This document shows positions 1-11,312 of a stretch of DNA of 64,000 nucleotides, piece after piece; the stretch's first letter is position 1; each line of letters opens with the position of its first letter. The notes below the pieces were generated by a model. The model was not told the origin of the DNA. It did not search any database and saw only the letters and a program-made list of their open reading frames with translations. Both the position numbers and the translations under genes were made by a program. Source of the stretch: Cryptomeria japonica (Eukaryota; Streptophyta; Pinopsida; Cupressales; Cupressaceae). The stretch covers positions 51,367,136 to 51,431,135 of the forward strand of contig NC_081414.1 of NCBI RefSeq assembly GCF_030272615.1, read 5' to 3'.

Positions 1-200
1 TTTGATCGATCAGGATGCATTTCTCGGCATGTTTTTTCTTGGCTTTTCACATGGATGATACATTCATTACGGTGTATGGTGGCCAATTAATTTAGTTTTC
101 TTTCGGCTATATATTAACTCTGGTGCAGAATGTCTTTGTTTATCTACGTCGACGATATCTTAAGGAATTCTTCTCTCTGAGGGAAAGGTAACTATTCCTC

Positions 201-863
201 ATGTCTTTTATCCTTCCGACTTATCGTGTTTTAGTATCTACTCCTGAGGAAGACATTGTTGACAATTATGGTTATGTTTCTGAAAAGCTTGGGAGAGTTT
301 TTGTTTTGCATAATCTGGAGTTGGAGTTTGAAATTCACAGGGTGGTGGGTAATCGTTGGTTGCTCTCTCCTTCTTTTATCTCTTTTTCAGAAGTTTTGTC
401 TCGTTTTTTTACTATATGTTATGATCTTCTGTGGGATAAGACTCTGGTCCAGCTTATTGCATCAAAATTTGTGGCACCTCCAATGCTTGATATGCATCAT
501 CTTGGGTCAGCTTTGGATAGTTATATTTTTTATATGGGTACTCTTCCTTATGGGGGCTTTCTTTCTATTCAAAATCTTTTGGAAGATGGTCACTATGGAC
601 ATTTGCTCTTTGAAATTAGAATGGGCCTGATCTGTGACACTATTGATGAAGCTCTAAAATCTGTGGAAAGTTTGTTTGTTTTTATATCTCCCCAGGTTTT
701 GGTTAGAGCACGGGAAGTGTTAATTGGTCTTCATGCTCTAATTAATTTTTGTTTTGTTTCATTTGTGACTCCTCTCCCTGTGATTCCTATACAGTCACTG
801 GTTCCTCGGGATGCTCTACCTTCTCCTCCGGAGGAAAGCTCAAGTAATTGGTTTTTGGACTAA
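201..863 (+). CDS. Unidentified 220-codon ORF (possible transposon-derived fragment)
   Basis: An uninterrupted frame of 220 codons, long for this AT-rich DNA. I do not recognise a domain. The protein is rich in aromatic and aliphatic residues (many F, L, V) and ends in a Pro/Ser-rich tail (around residues 190-216). There is no clear signal peptide and no zinc-finger Cys/His spacing. No neighbouring gene supports it. About 450 bases further on, the DNA ends in AT-rich sequence with AATAAA-like words and a run of A near 1376-1384. That would fit the 3' part of a retroposed sequence or a LINE relic, but no reverse transcriptase or endonuclease motif is visible in the window to prove it. It may be the 3' end of a longer frame starting left of the window. 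Low confidence as a functional gene. Confidence 0.25.
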   Translation: MSFILPTYRVLVSTPEEDIVDNYGYVSEKLGRVFVLHNLELEFEIHRVVGNRWLLSPSFISFSEVLSRFFTICYDLLWDKTLVQLIASKFVAPPMLDMHHLGSALDSYIFYMGTLPYGGFLSIQNLLEDGHYGHLLFEIRMGLICDTIDEALKSVESLFVFISPQVLVRAREVLIGLHALINFCFVSFVTPLPVIPIQSLVPRDALPSPPEESSSNWFLD

Positions 864-2070
864 CTGTTCCCACCTTTTGCAGATATCTCATATTTTTTGC
901 AAGTTGTTTATGAGATGGATTTTGGGTAGTTCTCATTATCTCAATTCTATGGAGTTGGAGATTTCCGGTCTATTTCAGTTTCGGTCCTCCTTGGTTTTCA
1001 CTTCTTGGTATCTCGGCATGCTCCTCTACATTTTATATCTTGTTGTTGTTATTAGTTGATGGGCTCCTAGTTCTTCTTGTTGTAAACTTTTTGGCAATTA
1101 AGCCCCGTTTTTTGTAACCAATTGAGTTTTTTTAATCAGTTGAGATATATGCCCTATGGGATCTTTGTACATACGACATCTATATGGGTATGGGTGAGAT
1201 TTCGGGTCATCAGGATCCTCCTATTTTGTAAGGGTAGTATAGTTTCTTTTCTCAAGGCGACAACCGGAGGTTTTCTTGCAGGTTCTTTCCTGTCGGTATG
1301 CCTTTTTTGAACCCATTGTATAATCATTTTAAAAATTATATAATAAAGTTTAGTGGCTATGCCAATTTTATTATAAAAAAAAACACTTTTGTGCCCCATC
1401 AAACGTACGTACATGAGCCTTGCCCAAATATTATTAATTTTTTGTGTTAGCCTAATTATAAACTAATTTCATCTTTCTTTGAGAACCATTTTAAAATTTA
1501 AAATTTCAAAATATAAAAAATGACTAATCATCTCAAATTTCTTATTTTTGGGCTTCATATTCAGCATGTGGGTTAGAAAGTAATTGATCAAGTTCATTGC
1601 CTCTTCTTTTGATTTTTCTTCTCTTCTTTGTAGGAAAATCAAATAATAATATGGAAAAATGAGACATGGCATATCAGTTTTGAGGTTTCCCCAAATATCC
1701 ATGTGTCACTATGTTGACATGTATGTCTCTCCCATACTTGAAAGCATCACTTAAGTGACAAATTACTTAGGAATCTTATATTGAAACCTTTATAAGACAT
1801 AAATTTCACACATCGAATTGGAATTAGGCACCTTTTAAAAATATATATACTTTTTTATTGATATAAATCTCAATTATGAATCCAAAACTCTCTAATAGGT
1901 CTCACTTGAGTGATATTGCTTTTCCTTTTTTGTATTTCTTAAAGTCCACACCTTCCAAATTGTCATGCTAGCAATGAATCAAATCAAAAATTTGGCATAA
2001 AAATTGACTCTCTGTCCTTCAAGAGTTCAATGAATTGATTTTTTTTTTAATCCTTACTTAGCATCACAGG
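864..2070. other. Non-coding stretch with A-rich tail, no gene seen
   Basis: T-rich then A-rich sequence. Near 1310-1385 there are AATAAA-like words followed by a short A run, which could be the 3' end of a retroposed unit covering the ORF at 201-863. From 1390 to 2070 I see only AT-rich sequence with short stop-riddled frames. Confidence 0.4.
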
Positions 2071-3873
2071 TGTAACGCCCCACTATGAGGCCCAGATGAC
2101 TTAAACAAATAAAACAATGGAAAAAGCAAATATTTTTTTTTAATAATAAAATAAACCATACATATGAAAGGAGTAAAATGATGTTACAAGATAAAGACAA
2201 GATGTACAATTAATATCAAGTGATAGTCCTCAAGGCCTCACAATGATGTTACTCAAGAATAACATTAATCATGCATACAAGCACAAATGAAACTTCTATA
2301 AATATGATAACATTGTCCTTTACAAAGGATCATGATACATAATACATTGGCATGAGAATATACATATGATCATCGATACCATTACAAGGTATCCATAAGG
2401 ATATAATCTCCAAGAGTATAAGCAATGGAGTAAATACATCAATCTGGTACAAAATGAAGATCTTCAATCTCCTCACGAGCTATCACGATCAGGATGCAGA
2501 ACAAACCAAAACCCAATGGGTGAGAAAATCACTCCACCTAACCATGTGGTACCATCAGGTCCACCCCCCATGCTAGGAGGTATCAGCCAAACCCAAGAGA
2601 CGAAAGGGAGAATCAAAAGATACAAATGACTCACATGAGGTTCACAAAGCCACAACACAAGAGACCCACAAGGCTATAATCAAAATAACTCAAAAGTAAA
2701 TCAAGCAACTTCCAGAGGCCCAAGCAATCCATAGAAGGACAATCCATGAGAGACCACTAGGTATGCAATAGGGAAGAACGTCATCACTAGGTTGTCATGA
2801 GTTACCCTAGTGAGTCTTCACTAGGTCCCACCCCCCTTCCTAGGTTACCCTGGTGACCTCTACCGACCCACGTCCCCATACAAACTCTAGTGGACCACAC
2901 CAACCTTTCGTAGGGATAAGATCGGTGGACGCCATTTCAAGCCTTCTCAACTTACCCAGAACCCATACAAGCATTCGGGAGTAAGATAGGAAACAATATA
3001 ATATTTATTAATGTGAACTAGCTTCCCACCCCTGTTCATTACAAAATATTTTCACTTGATTACAAACTCCTATTGAGTTACCCTAGCGACCACTTTGGGT
3101 CCTGACCCCCAATGAAAGCCACTCCCCCTTGACTTGCACCTAGGAATCCAAAATTCAACACAAGGTCTATGACACCCAGAAACACCAAGAGTCTAGACCT
3201 CTCTACCATAGCAAGGTTGATTGATTGCTAGAACAATATTACAAACAAAGAGGTTCAATGCTACAAGGAAAGATTGACTAGCATAGAAGTCATACAGGAC
3301 ACCAATCACATTATATTTAATGACAATGAGAAATAATCCCCAAATAGGAACTCAAACATCGTCTTAGCCTCTGGAAACAAACTACATATAAACCACATAT
3401 TCAAGAAACCACTATGATAGACAAGGACCAACAACAAATACAAGTCTCATAATGCCAATCATAAAAGAACCCATTCTTAATATAACACCAAAAGGTCCAA
3501 AATAACTTCCATATATCCATTAATTTAAATTAATCATTAATTTCCAGTAACCTAAATTTAAATCATTTAACTCATTTTGTTTCTATTAATTTACTCAATA
3601 AAACTAACATTACATTATTCATTTATTTAAGATAACATAATACATTATTACCATTTTGTTATCATGATTTTGATCAACAACAAATTAAAAGAAGGAATCC
3701 AAAGTTCAAATGATAAAGTATAATACCAAAAGATGATATAAACACGCACACACACACACACACACATATTTAATTATTACCAACAATTGCCAAATTTACC
3801 ATAATCATTTCGCAAACCACAAAAAGTAATCCTCGATCGATGTTCGGCGAAAGAAGAGAGGGGGAAGCAAGAT
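2071..3873. mobile_element. Left part of a gypsy-type LTR relic (TGTAACGCCCC start)
   Basis: Begins with TGTAACGCCCC, a TG-start typical of many plant Ty3/gypsy LTRs. The stretch 2500-2600 resembles 29455-29510 of the element at 28598-32659: both carry accatgtgg, then a run of C, then gtgctagga or atgctagga. The right part of the same relic appears to continue at 11313-12949, which carries another block matching that element (cacgctcagacctg at 12420 and 32113). The two parts are separated by the minus-strand gypsy element. No coding capacity is visible. The exact right boundary of this half is inferred from a repeated gattt near 3869 and 11313 and is uncertain. Confidence 0.5.
3741..3767. repeat. 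(CA)n microsatellite
   Basis: About 13 CA dinucleotides with one interrupting G near the left end, inside LTR-relic DNA. It is a simple-sequence repeat with no other visible role. Confidence 0.9.
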
Positions 3874-4399
3874 TTTAGATTTTTCACTAGCCATGTCTTC
3901 GACTAAGGGATCACAATGATTTAGAGCAATTGATTAAGTGTATGAGATATAGTAATCAAAATATGTTGGTACCAAGAAACGATAAGTGGTTCTTTTCTGG
4001 ATTGAGTGTGTATCCCAACCAAAAGAAAATGTTAAAGAGGAATAACCTCGAACTCTGAAGCGTTTCATGAATAGATATCTAGGAAAAGGACTAAACATGA
4101 GATTTGAGCATGGGCAAGCATGTGAAAAAATCACACAAATGCCTATCTCATAGATGAAGGATTTATGCAAAGGATTGAATGAAAGAGATGGAAGGATAGA
4201 AAAGAGGTGTTGGATAATAGATAGAATGTTTGAAGATTTGTGCGAGGATAGATGGAAATGTATTCAAGATGAGTGTTGGTACACAACTTGAGAGGTGATG
4301 AAGTGATTGAGGAAAATTGAATTTTGGGACATAAGGACCCAAAATAGATAGAGGAAATGATGGAAGAATAGATTTGGAAAGTGGGAGATATTTAGATAA

Positions 4400-5467
4400 T
4401 GTTAGGACCCAGAGGCAATTGAGAGGGGGGGTGAATTAGTTGTCTATTAATTTCAACCCAAATATAACTTAATCAAACTTGATGCATACTACTGGTAAAC
4501 CAAACTTAATGCATGTTAACAGTTTAACAGTCAATAACAGTACCGGTAAAGTTTAATGCATGAAACAGAAAGACAAATAACATCCACAACACATAACATA
4601 GATATTTGTACATGGAAACCCTGTAAGGGGAAAAACCACAGTGGGAAACCTTACCCACAATCAGGTGATACTACTGCAGATAGTATGTGTGTACAAATGG
4701 GGTTTGCACATGCACAAAGGCCAACTGCCTAGAGCTCACTGCTCAATCACAAGATGGGAGTCACACTGACTACAATTGGATGGTTAAATCCAATGATAAT
4801 GTACTGCTCAAAATAGCATCTTCATATGCTGGATTCAGTACCGGTTAAGCTCTAATTGTCTTCTTCATGCCTTCCTTGAATCTTCAAATGATGTCTACAT
4901 GAGTAGCTCTACTTATATTCGCATATACCTTATTACATTCCTCTTCCACTACTATAACTTAATCTCACAAATGAGATCTTACATATATACCAAAACCTAA
5001 GACCAAATGTGTAGGTCAGCTCACTAAGAATATTACAATTAAATAAATTACAAATGAATCAATATGTGATGCATCATGTCGGCTCAATGCTTTTACAATA
5101 ATAACCAATCAATAAATCATCTTCATAACATGTCATGCTGATCTGGAATACATAACGCTTGCCGATCCATAACCTAGACCAATTTATCGGTAACAACAAA
5201 TATGCAAACTCGATTAGACCAATAACCAAATCTCCAAAACCAAGTGTCTAAACCATGTCTTCAACATAACCAAGTAATCTCCAGATGATAACAGATCATC
5301 CTCAGTGTTGGTGAACAATATAACTTGTCCGTGAACCAGATACTGGTGATTGTGCATAAGTCACTAAACATGCCGGTGAACATAACCAAAGATCTCCAGT
5401 GCTGATAAGTGTTGACAAGTGTTGACATCAATGACAAAACCAATGCAACACATCCATAATACCAACA
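4400..5467 (-). mobile_element. Solo copia LTR, TSD GATAA
   Basis: A 1068-bp sequence bounded by TGTTAG on the left and CCAACA on the right, flanked by perfect GATAA repeats at 4395-4399 and 5468-5472. The orientation is minus. The left end carries the G-tract box that is the reverse complement of the LTR 3' box at 22925-22943 of the full copia element. The right end carries gttgacatcaatgaca, complementary to the tcattgatgtcaac word near that element's LTR start. With one LTR, terminal TG...CA and a target duplication, this is a recombination-derived solo LTR of the same broad family as 14369-15702 and 21630-22945. Confidence 0.85.
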
Positions 5468-5543
5468 GATAAATGGTTGAAGGAAGCTTTTGGAACAACA
5501 AGTCTAGATGCCATTTTTTATTGTTCTTTGGATTGTAATGCTT

Positions 5544-6158
5544 TTATGGGCATCCCCAATGATTTTGATTTTTCTTCTTTATTAAAGGGTTTTTGTAGCC
5601 TTTTGGATATTGCTTTTTTTTCTTTTGGATCAATTTTTTCTTTGATTTGACATGCCTTTTAGATTGAACATGTTGATCTTTGGATGCATGTGGATATTTA
5701 GACTTATGGAGTTTATTCTCAACATCCAAATTTCTTCCAAAAGGAATGGGATTCATGGATGGGTAGGAATGATATGGAGGTATTTTGGATGGGTGGATTT
5801 AAGGTCCTAAGATGGATAGAAGGAAGGAAGGCTTTGACTTTGGAATGAAAGGACCTAAAATGGATTTGGAGGATGAAGGGATACCTTGATCTTGACTTGG
5901 AATAGAATCATTTGTTCTTGCACTTTTCTCTTGATTTTCAATTAGATCAGTGGAGGATATGGAAGGGATATCATGCTCTTGCTTAGGAGATAGATGTTGA
6001 ATGGGACTCTGATCTTGAGATGAAAGTGTATCATCGTGGATGGAATACCAAAAGCTTAGGGGATCATCATAAGATTCTTGACAGGTGGGATCTTGAGAAA
6101 AAATGGGATTAGATTGGATGGTCATGACATCTTGATCTTGATTTATGCTAGTACTCAT
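5544..6158 (-). pseudogene. Low-complexity gag-like frames of the minus-strand gypsy relic
   Basis: Two frames, 6158-5799 (119 codons) and 5756-5544 (70 codons), lie in the same reading frame and are separated by one stop and a short open stretch. The first part is rich in Ser, Gln and Asp with repeated QDQ and SQDQ words. The second is strongly basic, with Lys clusters, and contains the word HASKDQHVQSKRHVKSKKK. Such acidic-to-basic low-complexity protein can occur in gag or linker regions of plant gypsy elements, but I see no zinc knuckle. The assignment rests on position between the primer-binding site at 8600 and the left end, so it is an inference. Confidence 0.4.
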
Positions 6159-8229
6159 TTCCTTTGACTACGTTTCTTCTTTTTCAAGCGACAAGGGATG
6201 GTCACATGAGTGATCAAAGTTTCAGTTTGGATAGGTTGATGTTGTTGACTTGGTGGATACTTCATTTCAGATACTCAAGCTTACTAAGTCGAATAGAGGG
6301 TTTGTTCGATAAGCCCCTATGACAAAGCACATCAAATGATATGGATAAATTCTCCCAATATGGAAACTTGATTTGACCTAACTTGAATACCTAGCTAGGT
6401 ATTGTTTTTGTTGAGATAGTTGGATGATAAACTCTTGATCACTTAGTTTGATACTCCCCTAATATTGTTGGATGAAAGTCTTGCCTAAAGATAGTTGAAA
6501 AGCTAATAACCACCTCAAAAGGTGCTTTGTTGGATTTGAAAATTTCCTTCACTTATGACCTCTCCTTGTTTGAACTGATTTTTGAGTTGATCGATTGATA
6601 TTTTTGCAAGATGTTTTAACATTTGTGACAAGAATACATAGCACACATGAAGACAATGGTCATCCTAATGCTAAACATTTAGTGTATGTTCTTTTGAGGA
6701 TGTGTTCAAATCCCTGATGTTTTCACTGGTTTGGATACAAATAAGACACACCAAGTAGACTCTTTATTCAAGGGTCATAGACAATATCATAGCCCACTAG
6801 TCTCCATACTCCATCAGCTCAAACAACCTTGTCAACCGCAAGAAGACGCCCGTTTTTTTGCCTTTTTCCAAAAATTAACCCAAAGTGAATTGCTTCACAA
6901 TTAGGTAGTTATCTTGGGAGATATATGGTGAGTAATCTTGGGGGCGGATTCTTCCCCACCCTTGCACTATGATATTTCCAATGTTTGGCAACTGACTCGG
7001 CTTAAAGTCTCTATCGCTATGGCTTTTAGTAAAGGATTTTATTCAAAGATACCCTTTGAAGTCGTGCAAGTGCGATTGAGGCCTATAGCCCAAGAAAGTA
7101 CCAAAAAAGATGGAGTCACGCAAGCATGATTGAGAGTTCAAGGCCCTACAAAGTGCTCAATATGAGATAACTCAAATATGCTCTATCCCTCGAGATTTTC
7201 ATCTCAAAAGGCGATTTGATTATAGTGAGTAAGAATACTTAGCTTTAGCTGTACTCACTTGGGTCGTTCTCTTCTCACTAGCCCCCTCAAGGCTTCGAGA
7301 AGGCAGACCCTCTAAAGGATTTAATTGCTTGAAAGTAATGAAAGCATAAAAAGAGTGGGTTTGGCTTTTTGGTCACCCAATTAAGGGGAGAGCATATACC
7401 TACCACTTTCAAGACACAGAATACAAGTGTTCTTTTTAACCTTCAAAGTAATGATTTTCTATCCCTTATTTGGAGGTGTTGCTCCAAACAAGCACAATGT
7501 GGATTGTTCTCTTTAATCTTGCAAGTAAATGTTGATTGTGAAATTTAACCTTTTCAAGAAAATAGAAAGTTTGTCTTGTTCTTTTTATAACCCAAATTGA
7601 AATGTGAACTTTAATTTGCAAAAGAAATGTTTGAAATTTGTTGTAAATTTTACCCTTGCAAGTGTGATTCTTTTTAATTTCCCAAATGAAAAGATGTGGT
7701 TCTTTTTAGAGCACTAATTAAAGATTGTGAGGTTCTTTTTACCTCAAAAATAAAACGAGTTCAATTTTAACCAACTTTAGGAAAAAATTAAGAAAAACTA
7801 AAATCAAATCCTAGTTTAGCTCTTTCAAACCTGCATCAAATTGTTAAAACCTACAAGAAGAAAAAGTTAGTGAAATATCAAATCTCTTGGTGGGCTTGCA
7901 CAAGTCTAATTTCAAATCTCAATTACAAATTTTTTTTTCACTCCTGATCCTGAAATGCCCTGAAATTTGACTGTCTGAAATTGGGAAGATCCTCCAAAAA
8001 TTAGATTTTGCATTATAACTCTTGGAGGTCTAAAACCCCTCTCAAACACCTTGACAATATAAATGGAATTTAACTTAAAGTATAGGAAAGAGAAAAGAGA
8101 AGAGGAAATGCCACTTATACTTAAATATTATATTCCATATATATTGTCCTTCCACAAGCCTGATTTCAAGCCTTGGTTCATATCATATCTTTTGCATCCA
8201 TCCATCGAAGCCATTAGCAAATTCCTATC

Positions 8230-8369
8230 AGAAAACTCCTAAAAAAAGGCCTCTTTATTTTTCATACGAGTAAGAAGAAACTCGTATGAGCATTCATATC
8301 AGAAAGCTCATAAAAAAAGCCTCTTTGTTTTTCATACGAGTAAGCAGAAACTCGTACGAGCTTTCCTAA
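8230..8369. repeat. 70-bp tandem duplication with CTCGTACGAG palindromes
   Basis: Two units of about 70 bp (8230-8299 and 8300-8369) each carry ggcctcttt or agcctcttt, catacgagtaag and the near-palindrome ctcgtatgag or ctcgtacgag. Two further decayed copies of ctcgta follow at about 8441 and 8505. The array lies in the untranslated leader just downstream, on the minus strand, of the primer-binding site. Confidence 0.75.
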
Positions 8370-8586
8370 CAGACCATACAACAATTCTCACTTGCTGAGA
8401 CGACAAAGGAAACAAAATTGAATGATAACTAGCAGAATCTCGTACGACAATTCTTAGCTTCCCATATGACAAAATAAATAGAATCACACTATAACTAACA
8501 AAATCTCGTATGAACTTTCACGCTGAAGCGGAACCTGCAATTTCTCACAACACAAAAACTTTTAGAAATATTAAATTCAGGGACGT

Positions 8587-8606
8587 GAGCCCCACGGTGG
8601 GCGCCA
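8587..8606 (-). other. Primer-binding site complementary to tRNA-Lys
   Basis: The plus strand reads gagccccacggtgggcgcca. This is the 3' acceptor-end sequence of plant tRNA-Lys(CUU) including CCA, from my knowledge of that tRNA. On the minus strand it is a 20-nt primer-binding site for minus-strand DNA synthesis. It lies 5 nt from the LTR start at 8612. It fixes the element's orientation as minus and assigns it to Ty3/gypsy elements that use tRNA-Lys. Confidence 0.9.
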
Positions 8607-8611
8607 ATTAA

Positions 8612-11312
8612 TGTATGCTCAAATTGTGGTACCTGCAAAAAAGACACAAACAACACAAACACACAAATGAAACATTATGTTAGAGGATTCAAATGAGAAA
8701 AACATATTAATCAACTGAAAACTCTAAAATCGTCTCATTTTTCTCTATCTCCAAGGATCCTTCAAATCAAGGTGGCTCTCAGCTTGGAAGAGCACTTGAT
8801 CTCTAGGATGACTACCTAAAGAATGAGAGATATGTATGATTCTAAGATCTAAATGGAATGCAACTAAGATCTTAGTGATATGCTAAATGGATATGAAACT
8901 AGATATGTTACCAAAATGAGAAGATTAGTATGAGAGTAAGCTATCATGAGAATGTTATGAAGATAAGATTGATCTAGCATGGAAAATAAACTAGCATGAT
9001 ATACTAAAATATGATGAAATCTATGCTATAATGCTACTAAGATTATCTGAAAATTCCAAGAGAAGACAATGGAGCTCCTTAGTAACCTGCACAAAACAAT
9101 TTAGCTATAGATTGGATGGAAATGAAGATGGATCATTTATTGAAGAAATGGGCTCTATTTATAAAGAAAATGGAAAAATGGATGGCCATGATTGAGAAAT
9201 CTTAACAAGGGCTAGGATTGAAAGTTATCAATCCATGGGAGGAATTCAATCCAATCTCAAGTTGACAAATGTCACCTTGAGATAGCTTGAGAGGATGCTA
9301 AGCAAGCATTAGATGCTAAGTAAGCATTAGGGATAACCTCAAGGGGTGACATCATTGGATAATGTCATTAACCAGGGAGGCATGCTATTACCCAAGAGGT
9401 AAATTGTTGTGCAACATGGGAAAATGGTTAAAGGGCCAACCATCATGGCTAAGGGCTATGGGCTTGTAAGAGCATTAAATGTTCTTGGGAAGGCTTTGGA
9501 AGGTTAACTTTCCCAAAGAGGAAAAATTCTAGTGGTTTTGTAAGAGCCTTACATGTTTGGAAGACTCAACAAGTTAACTTGTTGAAGAAGGTAGAGTCTT
9601 CAACACATTTAGAAGACTTTCTTCCAAAGTTGGACAAGTGACTCCCCCAAATTTAGGGATGTGACATGATTAGAAGACTTAGGCTAATTAATGAGGGGTT
9701 AGAGAGGTTCTAGAAGAATATTAGGATGCAAGTGGGAGATGTAGGAGAATGCAAGTGGGTGATGGAAAATAGGAGTTTTAGTTAAATTAAAATGATTTTG
9801 TAATGGTTGGAAAATGGTGAATGAATAGATCAAGAGGAAAACTACCCTTTCCTTCAAAGAGAGATGAGAGTTTCACTATTGATTACCCTTCAAACACTTT
9901 TCACCATGTTACATTAGGAAGAGGAGAGCATAATTCACTAGATTCAATCTCTCTACATGAAGATGGTAGATTGAATTATGAATGAATTGGGAATGATAAG
10001 TTGATTCCCTCTTTCTTGTTTGAAATGGAAAAGAATTGATTGAATTATGTAATGAAAAAGTGACAAAGAACTGATTATAACTTGAGATCAGAATATGGGA
10101 TGAAGTTGTGCACCTAGATCTGGCAATAATATGTCAAGACGAAGTCACCCTGCAAATTTGAGGAAAAGTTGCCCGGACCATGGCGGGAATGTACACGGTC
10201 CTTCGAAGAATATGTGAAACGAAAAGGGTTTTTCCGCCTCTGCTAATGGAGCCTGATTCCAAAAGTACATCTATGCACCTATAACCTACACACAGAAAAG
10301 AGAGGAAAATGGGTTGGGATTGGGGGTTTGCCTTTAGGTCAAACCCTAATTTTGGAATTAACCAAGTAATGAAAGAAAGTACTTGCAAGTAACTATAAAT
10401 GAACGACTGAATTGTAAATCACCTCAAGGGAGGTTGTGATAGAAATGTTGATAGAAATGCTTGTGTGAAATTGTATGTTGGAATCAATCTCCTCTTCAAT
10501 GGTTGAATCCTTGACTTGAATGCAACACCTAGCCTTGCAGGGAGACTTGAGAATGCTCAATGCTAGAAAAGAATGCTTGAATGCTTGATCGTTTGTGAAT
10601 TTCCCACCCATCCAACTTATGAAAATGAGAGGATGAATGCCCCCTTAAATACATGTTAGTGGATTTGATTTTCGTCATGGGCCGACATCGGGGGAGTTTC
10701 TCGCCCGATGCACAACCAACAATGCAACCCTAGGAAGGGTCCTGCCCCAAAATAGGGCAGGGATAGGGGTGCCACGCCCCTATCATGGGAGGACAAGGGC
10801 GCAATGCCCCTATCCTACCCCTTTCTCTAGGGCAAAGTGTGGACGGGATGATGCAGAGGCCAAGGAAGAAGCTGTTTCTGAGGGTTGAGCAATCTCTGGT
10901 CTCTGATTAGGCTAAAGGATTTGAACTCACGTGCATAAGGACCCTAATGCAGTCGAAAATTACTAGGGTCATAATTTGATGACACTATAGATTTAATTTA
11001 GCCAAAAGGGATGCAACTTGCATTTGTAGGATTTTGCAAGTGGGGGGATTTACAAATAAATTTGATTTATTTAAATGCAAAAGGGATTTTAATTAAATGT
11101 AGATTTAATTAAAATGGGAAAGGGGATAAATGGAGATTTTTAATTAAATATGAATTTAATTAAATGGTTTAGATAGAAGAAGGGGAATATTAATCAAATC
11201 TTTAATTTGATTAATGGTCAAAATAAAAGAAAAGAGGATATAATTAAATGTAGATTTAATTAATAGGCGAATTAGTTCGTTTAATATGTTGTGCAAGTTT
11301 TAGGTGTCTACA
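8612..11312 (-). mobile_element. 5' LTR of the minus-strand gypsy element (2.7 kb)
   Basis: Bounded on the plus strand by TGTATGCTC at 8612 and GTCTACA at 11312. Read on the minus strand it starts TGTAGACACCT, a common plant gypsy LTR start, and ends next to the primer-binding site. A minus-strand TATA box (TATAAATA, plus-strand 9156-9163) lies about 540 bp from the inner edge, which leaves a sensible R-U5 length. The outer 300 bp (11000-11300) carries several repeats of atttaattaaa. No second copy of this LTR is present in the window. Confidence 0.8.
9156..9163 (-). promoter_or_regulatory. TATA box in the gypsy LTR
   Basis: Minus-strand TATAAATA followed by GAGCCC, inside the LTR at 8612-11312 and oriented toward the primer-binding site. 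This is the expected place for the promoter that drives the genomic RNA of this element. Confidence 0.6.

Larger units (their letters stand above)
3874..8611 (-). mobile_element. Internal region of a minus-strand gypsy relic
   Basis: Reads leftward from a primer-binding site at 8587-8606. The leader occupies roughly 8585-6160, followed by the coding-like frames at 6158-5544 and stop-riddled sequence down to about 3874, with a solo copia LTR inserted at 4400-5467. No protease, reverse transcriptase or integrase motif is visible, and no second copy of the 2.7-kb LTR is found on the left. The element is therefore a truncated or non-autonomous copy. The left boundary is an inference. Confidence 0.5.

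Noticed and set aside
256-630. 124-codon frame overlapping the ORF at 201-863
   Set aside because: It is a shifted frame inside the longer ORF, Phe/Leu/Trp-rich as expected of a T-rich strand read out of frame.
1154-1702. Minus-strand frames of 77-86 codons
   Set aside because: No conserved motif and biased composition; they are random frames in AT-rich DNA.
8230-8515. Spaced repeats considered as a CRISPR-like array
   Set aside because: Plant nuclear context, two main units only, unequal spacing and a retrotransposon leader setting.
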